Source: Pirellulales bacterium
GTDB taxonomy: Bacteria; Planctomycetota; Planctomycetia; Pirellulales; JAICIG01
Length of the DNA: 19,519 bases
Assembly (NCBI GenBank): GCA_025924495.1
Contig: JAICIG010000102.1
Span: forward strand, 1 to 19,519
Reading direction: 5' to 3'
Both the position numbers and the translations under genes were made by a program. Position 1 is the first letter of the stretch; each line of letters opens with the position of its first letter. This document shows, piece after piece, positions 7,660 through 14,074 of the stretch. The notes under the pieces are model-generated. The model made no database searches. It saw only the letters and a list, made by a program, of their open reading frames with translations, and was not told the DNA's origin.

Positions 7660-8255
7660 GCCTCCTTGGTGGGCCGCAGTGCTTTCTCCAGCGCCAGGAC
7701 CGTATGTGCGGCTTCCGCCAGTTTCAGGTTTTTGTCGGCGGCCAGCTCTTGCAGGCGGCGAAAGGCAGCACGTTCGTCGATGCCGACGACTTTCATCAAT
7801 ACCCCTTTGGCCTGCTCGATGATCTTGCGGTCCGCCAGGGTTTGCCGCAAATCAGCAGCTTCCTTTCGCAGCGATTGCAGTTCACCGAACCGAGACATGG
7901 CTAGCGCAATTGCCGGTTCAAGGTCGGCTTTGCCGATGGGTTTGACCAGGTAGGCCAGCACATGGTCTGCCTCGGCGCGCTCGATCAAAGCCGGGTCGTG
8001 ATAAGCGGAGACGAGAATGATTGGCAGGGGGATTTCCCGGCAGATCGCCTGGGACGCCTCGATTCCGTCCATTTCCGGCATTTTGATGTCGGTAATCACC
8101 AGATCGGGCTTAAGCTGACGACAGTGCTCGACGAGTTCCGCCCCGTTTTCGGCGACGGAGATTACCTGATGGCCCAGGTTGCGCAACATGCGTTCGAACC
8201 AGTCTCGCATGTCCGCTTCGTCATCGGCCACGGCAATTCGCAACGACCTGTTCAT
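7656..8255 (-). CDS. Receiver-ANTAR response regulator (AmiR/NasT type)
   Basis: The product has 199 residues. Residues 1-120 are a receiver domain with the acidic pair D11-D12, phospho-acceptor D56 (VITDIKMPEMDG) and K105 (LVKP). A short coiled linker follows (about 121-140), then an ANTAR domain at about 140-192 (DRKIIEQAKGVLM, GIDERAAFRRLQELA, and the closing helix LAEAAHTVLALE). ANTAR proteins bind paired RNA hairpins with six-base loops and prevent transcription termination, and phosphorylation of the receiver promotes dimerisation and binding. The ATG overlaps the stop of the upstream kinase gene by 4 bp (ATGA), so the two are translationally coupled. It is the last gene of the four-gene operon and its only recognisable effector. 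A candidate target hairpin lies in the operon's own leader at 12141-12178. Confidence 0.93.
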   Translation of the reverse strand: MNRSLRIAVADDEADMRDWFERMLRNLGHQVISVAENGAELVEHCRQLKPDLVITDIKMPEMDGIEASQAICREIPLPIILVSAYHDPALIERAEADHVLAYLVKPIGKADLEPAIALAMSRFGELQSLRKEAADLRQTLADRKIIEQAKGVLMKVVGIDERAAFRRLQELAADKNLKLAEAAHTVLALEKALRPTKEA

Positions 8256-10126
8256 TCGGGCTCTCGGGGCAGAGTCAAGACAATTTCGGCGCCGGGACCG
8301 GGACGATTGGTAACCTCGATCTGGCCGCCATGAGATTGCATGATTCGTTTTGCAATTGCCATGCCAAGCCCAGTCCCCTTGGTTTTGGTGGTAAAGAACG
8401 GCTCGAAAATCCGCTCGCGCTGTTCGGGGCCTAAGCCGGGTCCATTGTCTCGGAAGGCAAGACGAATTGCCGGTCTGCCGTCAATCTCGATCGGGGCGCT
8501 CGAGACCTGGATGGCGCCGCCCGCCGGCACGGCATGAATCGCGTTCTCGAACACGTTACGAATCACCTGTCCCAAGGCGAACGGGTCGACCTGGCAGCGA
8601 AGGTCGGCGCTAGTTTCCTCTTCCTCGAGTCGGACCGGCTTTTCCTTGAGCAAAGAGTCGAGGTGAGCCCAGGTCTCGCGCCACAGCTGGCCGAGATCGC
8701 AAAGTTCTCGGCGCAGATTGATCGGCGCAGCATAGCTGCGCACTTCCTCGTAAAGTTGTTGCAAATGTTCCTGTGCTCTTTCGATGCGCCGGACCAGGTC
8801 GAGCGCGTCGGGACGGTCTTCCACTTCCAAGGCCAGTATCTCCAGGCACGCTTTGCTGCGTTGCAGCGCATTGCGGCTTTCGTGCGTCAGGCCGGTCATC
8901 ATCTGGCCGATCGCGGCGAGCCGCTCGGCCTGCAGCGCTTTGCGTTGCGCTTCGTTTAAATCGGTGACATCATGACCGATTAACAAGGCCCCCAGCGGCC
9001 GCCCTTCGGCGTCGCGCAATGTCTTGCTGGACCATTTGATCTCGCGGAAGCGGCCGGCGCCGACGACAAAGGAAGCGACAGCGCCCCCTTCGCCTCGGGC
9101 AAGCGCCGCCTCAAATACCCGGCGAGCCCGTTCGCGGTCCGATTCGTGCACGAATGCGTCCAGCCAGTCGCGGCCTAGCGTTTCTTTCAGGCGCAATCCT
9201 GTCAGGTTTTCAAGATACGGATTAAAACGCACGATGCGACCTTGCGGATCGAGCAACAGCACGATGGCCTGAGCCTGCTCGATCAGGCTCTCGACGAAGT
9301 TCTTTTCCTTAACGAGCGCTTCTTCGGCCAGTTTGCGATCGGTAATGTCCTGGCCGACTCGCAACACGGCCGCCTGGCCTTCGTCGTTATCGAGAGCCGC
9401 CACATTCCAAACAATCCAGCGCCGCGAACCATCCTTGCAGCGCACTGAGTCTTCGTAGCTGTGAGGCCGGCCGGGGGCGGCGTTGCGCGAGGGGCGTTCG
9501 CCTCGTGATGGCCGCCCCGCAGTCGGACTGAAAACCTCGTCGTAGCTCTTCCCCAGCAGCTCATCCTTACGGAAACCGGTCACCTGCTCCGCGAACGGGC
9601 TGAAATAAAGAATGTTGCCGAGAGAGTCGAGAATCACCGTCATCGACGGCGCCGTCTCAATTAAAGTGCGGAAAGCGGCCTCGCTACGCGCTTTGGCTTG
9701 AGCTAGCCGCCGGCGCTCGGCGGTACGTTGCAAACTTGCCCGCAAGGCATTGGCGTTGATCGGCTTGATGATGTAGTCGGACGCGCCGTGGCGCAGCGCA
9801 GCGATCGCGCCGTTGAGATCGGCAAAGCCGGTGGCGATGATGATGTCAGCCTCCGGCGCCAATTGCTTGAGCCGCGGGAGAAACTCGTCGGCCGTGCCGT
9901 CAGGCAGTCGCCCATCCAGGATGACGGTCATTACGTTGGACCAATCCGCGCGCGACGCCGCTTCGGCAATCGTTCCTACCGCTTCGACATGGTGGTCATC
10001 GAGTTCGAGGATGTCGCAAAGATTGTCGCGCGTGTCGGGATCGTCTTCGACGACCAGCACGGTCAGAGGCGCGCCATCGTGGGCGGTTCCCCGAGTGCGG
10101 TTCGACTGTAACCACTTCGTGGGCAA
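8252..10126 (-). CDS. REC-PAS-PAS hybrid sensor histidine kinase (soluble)
   Basis: The product has 624 residues. The TTG start at 10126 is backed by GGGAGG 7 nt upstream and by lack of any nearby ATG. Domains in order are: receiver (about 21-135: acidic E27/D28/D29, phospho-acceptor D71 in VILDGRLPDG, K121), PAS-1 with PAC tail (about 148-265, RCKDGSRRWIVW), PAS-2 (about 277-392), histidine-kinase dimerisation domain with H415 in GLTHESRNAL, and an ATPase domain with N-box N528 in NVFENAIHA, DNGPGLG (560-566), EPFFTTK and GTGLG (584-588). There is no membrane segment, so it acts in the cytosol. An N-terminal receiver suggests it is itself a phosphate target, probably of the globin kinase two genes upstream, and it may phosphorylate the ANTAR protein that overlaps it by 4 bp. 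PAS ligands are unknown; no haem or flavin signature is evident. Confidence 0.92.
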   Translation of the reverse strand: MPTKWLQSNRTRGTAHDGAPLTVLVVEDDPDTRDNLCDILELDDHHVEAVGTIAEAASRADWSNVMTVILDGRLPDGTADEFLPRLKQLAPEADIIIATGFADLNGAIAALRHGASDYIIKPINANALRASLQRTAERRRLAQAKARSEAAFRTLIETAPSMTVILDSLGNILYFSPFAEQVTGFRKDELLGKSYDEVFSPTAGRPSRGERPSRNAAPGRPHSYEDSVRCKDGSRRWIVWNVAALDNDEGQAAVLRVGQDITDRKLAEEALVKEKNFVESLIEQAQAIVLLLDPQGRIVRFNPYLENLTGLRLKETLGRDWLDAFVHESDRERARRVFEAALARGEGGAVASFVVGAGRFREIKWSSKTLRDAEGRPLGALLIGHDVTDLNEAQRKALQAERLAAIGQMMTGLTHESRNALQRSKACLEILALEVEDRPDALDLVRRIERAQEHLQQLYEEVRSYAAPINLRRELCDLGQLWRETWAHLDSLLKEKPVRLEEEETSADLRCQVDPFALGQVIRNVFENAIHAVPAGGAIQVSSAPIEIDGRPAIRLAFRDNGPGLGPEQRERIFEPFFTTKTKGTGLGMAIAKRIMQSHGGQIEVTNRPGPGAEIVLTLPREPE

Positions 10127-10145
10127 TTTCGTTCCTCCCGCCGCA

Positions 10146-10919
10146 TTAAGGCCGGCTATCGCGCTGCGGAGAATCGTCGCCTTGTTGAGATCCGGTTAGC
10201 CGCTGCAGCGTATCCAGCAGCGCCGGAATATCGAAGGGCTTGTAGCACGCGGCGTCGGCCCCTTCAGCCAGGGTCTTGTCGACGAGTTGCTCCATTTCGC
10301 TGCGCATGCCGGTAATGAGCACGGTGCGCGCGAGAGGATTGGCGGCGCGCACTTCGCGAAATACTTCCTGGCCGCTGCCCTGCGGAAGTTTCATGTCGAT
10401 CAATACCACCTGGAACTTGCTTTGCCGCAAGCGCTCCGCAGCCTCGCGAGGATCGTGCGCTAAAGAGACTCGGTATCCGCGTTCGCGCAGCAGGTCCCAA
10501 AGCGACCCGCAGAGATCCTCATCGTCGTCGACTACCAGCAACAGGGGCTGCTCGATCGCCTGGTCCACCAAACCGAGCAACCGCGGCAATTCCACGGGCT
10601 TCGGCAAGATCTTCCAAGCGCCGGCCGCCAGCGCTTCGTTGGCGGTGCCGCTGCTCGCATAGGCGGTAACGACGATGGCTACCGTTCCGGCCTGCAATTG
10701 CTTGATCCGCCGATACAACTCCAGCCCATCCATGCCGGGCATCTTCAAGTCGAGAAGAGCCACGTCGTAGCTGCGCTGTTTTACCAGTTCCAAAGCGCTC
10801 GGACCGTCGTAGGCCACGTCGACCTGAAACCCCAATTCGGTCAGAATATCCGAGAGATTCGCGCAGGTGTCTTCTTCGTCGTCAACGACCAGAATGGTCG
10901 GGGCCGTTTGGGATGTCAC
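10146..10919 (-). CDS. Double-receiver response regulator without output domain
   Basis: The product has 257 residues. The GTG start at 10919 is preceded by GGAGGATC with 7 nt spacing and overlaps the upstream kinase stop by 4 bp (GTGA). Receiver 1 spans about 7-122 (D13-D14, phospho-acceptor D57 in LLDLKMPGMDG, K107 in LPKPVE). Receiver 2 spans about 126-242 (D131-D133, phospho-acceptor D175 in LIDMKLPQGSG, K227 in YKPFD). Both have complete active sites. After the second receiver only about 15 polar residues remain, so there is no DNA-binding, enzymatic or Hpt domain. A role as phosphate relay, sink or protein-protein adaptor between the two kinases of the operon is likely by analogy with other tandem receivers. 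The next gene starts 19 bp downstream. Confidence 0.92.
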   Translation of the reverse strand: MTSQTAPTILVVDDEEDTCANLSDILTELGFQVDVAYDGPSALELVKQRSYDVALLDLKMPGMDGLELYRRIKQLQAGTVAIVVTAYASSGTANEALAAGAWKILPKPVELPRLLGLVDQAIEQPLLLVVDDDEDLCGSLWDLLRERGYRVSLAHDPREAAERLRQSKFQVVLIDMKLPQGSGQEVFREVRAANPLARTVLITGMRSEMEQLVDKTLAEGADAACYKPFDIPALLDTLQRLTGSQQGDDSPQRDSRP

Positions 10920-12106
10920 TTCTGATCCTCCGCTCGCTGAGCGCCTGTAGGAGCTGCGGGAAGTCGAACCGTAAATGTACTTCCGGCGCCCACCTCGCTG
11001 GCTACCTGCAACTGCCCACTGTGCTTTTCCACAATCGAACGCGTGATCGCCAATCCTAAGCCGATTCCGCGAGCTTTCGTCGAATAGAGCGGCTCCATGA
11101 TGCGATCCAGACTGTCTCGCGCAATGCCAACGCCCGTGTCAGCCACCGAGACGGCCACCTGACCGTCGAGCGATTCCGCGGAAACGTTGAGCCGGCCTCC
11201 GTCGGGCATGGCGTCGCGGGCATTCCGCACCAGATTGCCGAAAACGATTTGCAGTTGCCGAGAGTCGCCAAGAAAGGGCGGCAGTCCGGCGGGGAACGCC
11301 ATATTGACGGTAATCGATGGCGGAAGCGGATTAAGGTCCAAGACTTCTTGGATACACTCGGCGACCGCTATGGGGTGCACTTCCGGCGCAGGCAGCCGGG
11401 CAAAGTCGGAAAGCGCGGTGATGACCCGATCCGCCAGGCCGATCTGTCGCTCGATGCGTTCCAGGTGCTGCCGGACTTTTTCGGGGCTGGTGCTGCGCAT
11501 GTTAAGCAAGAAATAGACGGAAGTCTTGACCACGTTGAGCGGATTACGCAATTCATGCGCCACCCCTCCCGCCACCTGGCCAATCGTGGCCAGCCGCTCC
11601 GTCTGCTGCTGGCGGTGACTGAACTCGGTCTGATAAGCGTCTTCGATGATGGCCAGATCGAGATCGAGCAGCATGTTCAATGAGGAGCGAGTCGCCAGCA
11701 GTTCGGCTTGATCCCCGCGCCACGCTTGCTCCGTCGCCTGCAGCAGGCCTTTGCGCAATCGCGACAGCGCGGCATTCGTGTAAACCTGGCTGAGGCCAAT
11801 TTCGACATGGCGGAGCCCGACTCGCCAACGACGCGATACGTACTCTTGATCATACTTTCCGGCGAGCAGGTTTCGCAGCCAGGCTTTCAACGTTTCCTTG
11901 AGCCGAGCCACTTGCTGTGCGCCGCCCGTAATCACTTTGCGCGCTTGGGGATGTCGGTCGATTTCTTCGTAGAAATCATCGATCAATCGATCGATGTGCG
12001 GTTCCACCAGCGGCCCGACCGCCGCGACGCGGGCAGCGTCCGCCTCGGTCCAACCGACATAGTTCTGTAGTTCCTGATAAAGATCGTAAATCTTGCTCCA
12101 CGGCAT
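10916..12106 (-). CDS. Globin-coupled sensor histidine kinase
   Basis: The product has 396 residues from the ATG at 12106, with GGGA 6 nt upstream. A TTG six codons earlier is possible but has no ribosome site. Residues about 15-160 read as a protoglobin/globin-coupled sensor domain: NYVGWTEADAARV, DDFYEEI, LLAGKYDQEYV, and the diagnostic RVGLRHVEIGL with H100 as expected proximal haem ligand. HisKA follows with H184 in GGVAHELRNPL, then an ATPase domain with N295 (NLVRNARDAM), DTGVGIA (323-329), EPLYSTK and GIGLGLAI. There are no membrane segments. Globin-coupled sensors bind O2, NO or CO at haem and change kinase activity, so this is the likely gas input of the operon. It is the first gene and is followed by the double receiver with a 4-bp overlap. 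Gas specificity cannot be read from sequence. Confidence 0.92.
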   Translation of the reverse strand: MPWSKIYDLYQELQNYVGWTEADAARVAAVGPLVEPHIDRLIDDFYEEIDRHPQARKVITGGAQQVARLKETLKAWLRNLLAGKYDQEYVSRRWRVGLRHVEIGLSQVYTNAALSRLRKGLLQATEQAWRGDQAELLATRSSLNMLLDLDLAIIEDAYQTEFSHRQQQTERLATIGQVAGGVAHELRNPLNVVKTSVYFLLNMRSTSPEKVRQHLERIERQIGLADRVITALSDFARLPAPEVHPIAVAECIQEVLDLNPLPPSITVNMAFPAGLPPFLGDSRQLQIVFGNLVRNARDAMPDGGRLNVSAESLDGQVAVSVADTGVGIARDSLDRIMEPLYSTKARGIGLGLAITRSIVEKHSGQLQVASEVGAGSTFTVRLPAAPTGAQRAEDQK

Positions 12107-12134
12107 ATCCGATCCCGGCGTCAAAGAGAACGTA

Positions 12135-12178
12135 ACAAAAAAGCTCGCAGACCGCTGCTATGCGGGCTTGGCGAGCTT
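12135..12178 (-). terminator. Intrinsic terminator/attenuator in the leader of the signalling operon, with ANTAR-like hexaloop
   Basis: Read on the minus strand, AAGCTCGC (12178-12171) pairs with GCGAGCTT (12148-12141). Nested inside, AGCCCGC (12168-12162) pairs with GCGGTCT (12155-12149) with one mismatch. The apical loop is the six bases ATAGCA (12161-12156). Six consecutive T follow (12142-12137). The hairpin ends about 30 nt before the kinase ATG and no minus-strand gene lies upstream, so it most likely controls the operon itself. The loop has A at position 1 and G at position 4, as in known ANTAR RNA targets. The structure is directly visible; the regulatory role is inference. Confidence 0.7.
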
Positions 12179-12226
12179 GTCTTGGATAATGTCGGCGGGA
12201 CGTCCCATCGCGAGCCGTCCCAAGAC
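12179..12226 (-). other. Second leader hairpin upstream of the terminator
   Basis: On the minus strand GTCTTG followed by GGACG (12226-12216) can pair with CGTCC (12202-12198) and CAAGAC (12184-12179), leaving a 13-nt bulge on one side. Inside it, GCG-ATGGGA-CGT could form a small six-base loop with A1 and G4, closed by only three pairs. It directly abuts the terminator hairpin. Confidence 0.4.
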
Positions 12227-12230
12227 TTCT

Positions 12231-12259
12231 ATCATAAATCTTGCTCACGGCGGACGCAA
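12231..12259 (-). promoter_or_regulatory. Possible leftward promoter of the signalling operon
   Basis: On the minus strand TTGCGT (12259-12254) is followed after 17 nt by TATGAT (12236-12231). The -10 is good (5 of 6) and the -35 poor. RNA would begin near 12224 and run through both leader hairpins before the kinase ATG at 12106, a leader of about 118 nt. The -35 overlaps the palindrome at 12248-12272. Confidence 0.35.
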
Positions 12260-12272
12260 AGCGCATCCGCCG
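12248..12272. repeat. Short GC-rich extragenic palindrome
   Basis: CGGCGGA (12248-12254) and TCCGCCG (12266-12272) flank CGC-AAA-GCG, so nearly the whole 25 bp folds with an AAA loop and a two-base bulge. Its form suggests a dispersed extragenic palindrome, but only one copy is seen in this window. Confidence 0.45.
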
Positions 12273-12406
12273 ACAATTGCTGTGATGCGCTGATTCGAGG
12301 CTGTCCAGAATTCGCAACTCGAAGTGAACGATTTGCTAGCAGCGGTTGCTTCCGGAAGCCGCCGTTCGCGCCAAGTCGTTCCTCAACGGATGGCCGCAAA
12401 AATTGC

Positions 12407-12435
12407 TTGACTCCCCGGCTTGGCCTGCATAACAT
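12407..12435 (+). promoter_or_regulatory. Strong sigma70-type promoter
   Basis: TTGACT (12407-12412), a 17-nt spacer and TAACAT (12430-12435) match the consensus well (5 of 6 at -35, 4 of 6 at -10, ideal spacing). It is the best promoter match I found in the window. RNA would begin near 12442, more than 200 nt before the BON gene start. Confidence 0.6.
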
Positions 12436-12441
12436 GCGACC

Positions 12442-12527
12442 GTAGGCAGTGTGCTCTCGATGGGCGCCACGGCGACAAACGGAAACCCCATTTGTGCGAT
12501 TTATCGCGCGGCTGGGGTTTTATTGTT
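12442..12527 (+). ncRNA. Candidate small RNA or attenuated leader
   Basis: About 45 nt after the predicted RNA start, AAACCCCA (12483-12490) pairs perfectly with TGGGGTTT (12513-12520). Inside lies a second stem GTGCGA/TCGCGC (12494-12499 with 12504-12509, one G-T pair) with a TTTA loop. A T-rich run (TTTTATTGTT) ends the element. Promoter plus terminator about 85 nt apart without a gene suggests a small RNA, or a leader that is terminated before the BON gene unless read through. No known RNA family is recognised. It has one GGA at the hairpin base, far fewer than CsrB-type RNAs. Confidence 0.35.
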
Positions 12528-12649
12528 GGTCCAACTCACTACCCGCGTAGCTGTTCGATTAGCGATCGGCTGTTGTCTCGCGGCGATGTCGCCTTCGTTC
12601 ATACTTTGTTATCGCTTCCCCTTCACCTGGGAACGGAGCCCAATGCACG

Positions 12650-12913
12650 ATGAAAGACACGAGTTCATCCCTGCCACAGTCAAGCTGGCCGCAGGCGATT
12701 GTCCAGGGCCCATCGATTGTAAGTCAGGCCGAGCAAAGGCTGCGCCATAGTTCCCATCCGTCGCACCGCCAACTGAGATGCACCTACGGACGTGGAGTGC
12801 TCACATTGCATGGGCGCGTACGGTCGTATTACCAACGTCAGCTGGCGTGTGTACTGGTGTCCGGTTTAGACGGCGTCGACGAGTTGATTGACCGTATGGA
12901 AGTGGCCGACTAG
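12650..12913 (+). CDS. Small BON-domain protein
   Basis: The product has 87 residues with a single BON domain at about 22-87. Marks are CTYGRGVLTLHGRVRSYYQRQLA (about 44-66, written here as the core RGVLTLHGRVRSYY) and the closing LDGVDELIDRMEV. The GVLTLxGRV strand and GVDxVxNxxEV ending are the family signature. BON domains are small alpha/beta modules found in osmotic-stress and outer-membrane-associated proteins and are thought to bind phospholipids or ligands. No signal peptide is visible, so this copy looks cytosolic. The ATG at 12650 has GGAG 11 nt upstream, a long spacing, so ribosome binding may be weak or regulated. csrA starts 96 bp downstream on the same strand and may share the transcript. 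Confidence 0.8.
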   Translation: MKDTSSSLPQSSWPQAIVQGPSIVSQAEQRLRHSSHPSHRQLRCTYGRGVLTLHGRVRSYYQRQLACVLVSGLDGVDELIDRMEVAD

Positions 12914-13009
12914 CGCGGAAATACGGATGCGCGCCTGCGGCAAGGATCGTGATGTGAAGCGGCACAACAGGGGCAATCGTTGAGGGTGTTTTTAACCAGG
13001 AAATAAGCC

Positions 13010-13231
13010 ATGCTCGTTCTCAGCCGAAAAGCGGGCGAACAATTGATGATTGGTCCTAATATTGTAGTCACTGTCTTGGAACTTCGGGGCGGATGTGTCA
13101 AACTGGGCTGTAAGGCGCCCCCGGAGATTCAGATCCGTCGAGCGGAAATCGCTGAAAAGCCCGAAGTAGCAGCCGCCGACACGCGAGCGCCTTGCAAATC
13201 AGAATCGCCCTTCTTCTCGGAATGCGCGTGA
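13010..13231 (+). CDS. csrA: CsrA-type mRNA-binding translational regulator
   Basis: The product has 73 residues. The family start MLVLSRKAGEQLMIG is followed by IVVTVLELRGG, VKLGCKAPPEIQIRRAEI. The RNA-contact residues L4 and R6 and the arginine at 44 are present, so binding of GGA-containing mRNA sites is expected. CsrA dimers block or alter translation and mRNA stability, usually at ribosome sites. AGGA at 12998-13001, 8 nt before the ATG, supports the start. After residue 48 it carries a 25-residue tail, making it longer than the usual 60-65 residues. It has four cysteines (29, 34, 62, 72), of which 29 and 34 replace residues that are normally not Cys. The receiver gene follows after 4 bp, so the pair forms one unit. 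No FliW gene is seen nearby. Confidence 0.95.
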   Translation: MLVLSRKAGEQLMIGPNIVVTVLELRGGCVKLGCKAPPEIQIRRAEIAEKPEVAAADTRAPCKSESPFFSECA

Positions 13232-13235
13232 CGCC

Positions 13236-13622
13236 ATGCAATCCGCCTGCTCGCTGCTGTTAGTCGACGATGACGAGGAGTTCCTGGAAATCGTCAATCG
13301 ACGTTTCATGCGGCGAGGATTGGCGACCGCCGCCGTCGGCAATCCGGACGCGGCCCTCGAAGCGGTTCAAGGTCGCAAGTTCCATGTCGCGGTCGTCGAT
13401 CGAACGCTGCCCGGAGAGGATGGCATTGATTTGATGGTCAAGCTTAAGGCGCACGCTCCGGACATCCAGGTGATCATTCTGAGTGGTCATAGCGATGAGC
13501 GCGGCATAGCGCAGGCCCAGCAGGCAGGCGCCTTCGAGTATCTCGTCAAGCCGTGTTCTTTAGCCGAGTTGGAAACGGCCGTCACGCGGGCTTGCGAGAC
13601 GATGCTCAAATCTGGTACGTAA
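13236..13622 (+). CDS. Single-domain receiver (response regulator) linked to csrA
   Basis: The product has 128 residues and is a receiver domain only. It has the acidic cluster D11-D13, phospho-acceptor D55 (VAVVDRTLPGEDG), switch Ser83 (VIILSGHS) and K105 (YLVKPCS). Nothing follows the last helix, so output must be through protein contact or phosphotransfer. The ATG lies 4 bp after the csrA stop, implying co-translation. The nearest kinases are the two in the oppositely oriented operon about 1 kb away; pairing with them is inference. CheY-like signalling to a flagellar motor is an alternative, but no motility gene is visible. Confidence 0.9.
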   Translation: MQSACSLLLVDDDEEFLEIVNRRFMRRGLATAAVGNPDAALEAVQGRKFHVAVVDRTLPGEDGIDLMVKLKAHAPDIQVIILSGHSDERGIAQAQQAGAFEYLVKPCSLAELETAVTRACETMLKSGT

Positions 13623-14074
13623 CAAGCCTGGCCTTCCCGTCCCCAATTCCGGTGAACAATCGCGCCGGGCGCTGGCGTCCTCGGCGCATTCAACTGTGCG
13701 GAATCGCACGATAAGGGGCATTCTTGCGCGCTCGGCGGCGCGCATGCGTGCGAAGCGGATGTAGCTCGCTGCGCATCGCTGTCCCCATTCTCGATATGGA
13801 CCCGCGTTAATGAATGCGAACGAGTTTCGGACGCTCTGGCACGCCATCTGCCCACACTAACCCCGGATTACTCACCAAACCGCGATAGCCTGACCAGGGT
13901 ACGTTCACACTAACCCGAAGCGCCAGCGAGGAATTGTGGTCGCCAGTAGGCGGCCGTTCGAGGCGGTTCGCCTCGCTTGCGCTTCGGGTTAGTATAGGCC
14001 GATAAGAATCCGGGCTAAGGCGGCAAGCAATGGATTCGGGAGTTTTTACCGCATCGCTTACGAGGTTTTTTTTC
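13623..14074. other. Intergenic region with several palindromes (452 bp)
   Basis: Between the receiver gene and the universal stress gene I see no credible gene. The stretch holds hairpins at 13696-13709 (GTGCG-gaat-CGCAC) and 13725-13744 (TGCGCGC, six bases, GCGCGCA), and a long inverted repeat at 13909-13993. None has a T-run, so none is a clear terminator. Confidence 0.6.
13909..13993. repeat. Long extragenic inverted repeat
   Basis: Arms of 23 bp (13909-13931 and 13971-13993) are inverted copies with a single mismatch, separated by 39 bp. The left arm begins ACTAACCCGAAGCG and the right arm ends CGCTTCGGGTTAGT. A nested hairpin CGAGGCG-GTT-CGCCTCG (13959-13975) overlaps the right arm. 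From memory, GAAGCG/CGCTTC elements with a CCCGAAGCG core are dispersed widely in Pirellula-type genomes. A copy-number search would decide this. It has no features of an insertion sequence. Confidence 0.75.

Larger units (their letters stand above)
12107..12649. other. Divergent regulatory region (543 bp)
   Basis: This region lies between the leftward signalling operon and the rightward BON/csrA group. It contains a minus-strand terminator hairpin (12135-12178), a second imperfect hairpin (12179-12226), a possible leftward promoter (12231-12259), a short palindrome (12248-12272), a strong rightward promoter (12407-12435) and a rightward hairpin with T-run (12483-12527). Several short open frames cross it but none has both a ribosome site and recognisable protein character. 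Confidence 0.7.

Noticed and set aside
12451..12750. Plus-strand open frame of 99 codons upstream of and overlapping the BON gene
   Set aside because: It lies across the promoter-leader hairpin, has no ribosome site or family character, and overlaps the BON gene in another frame.
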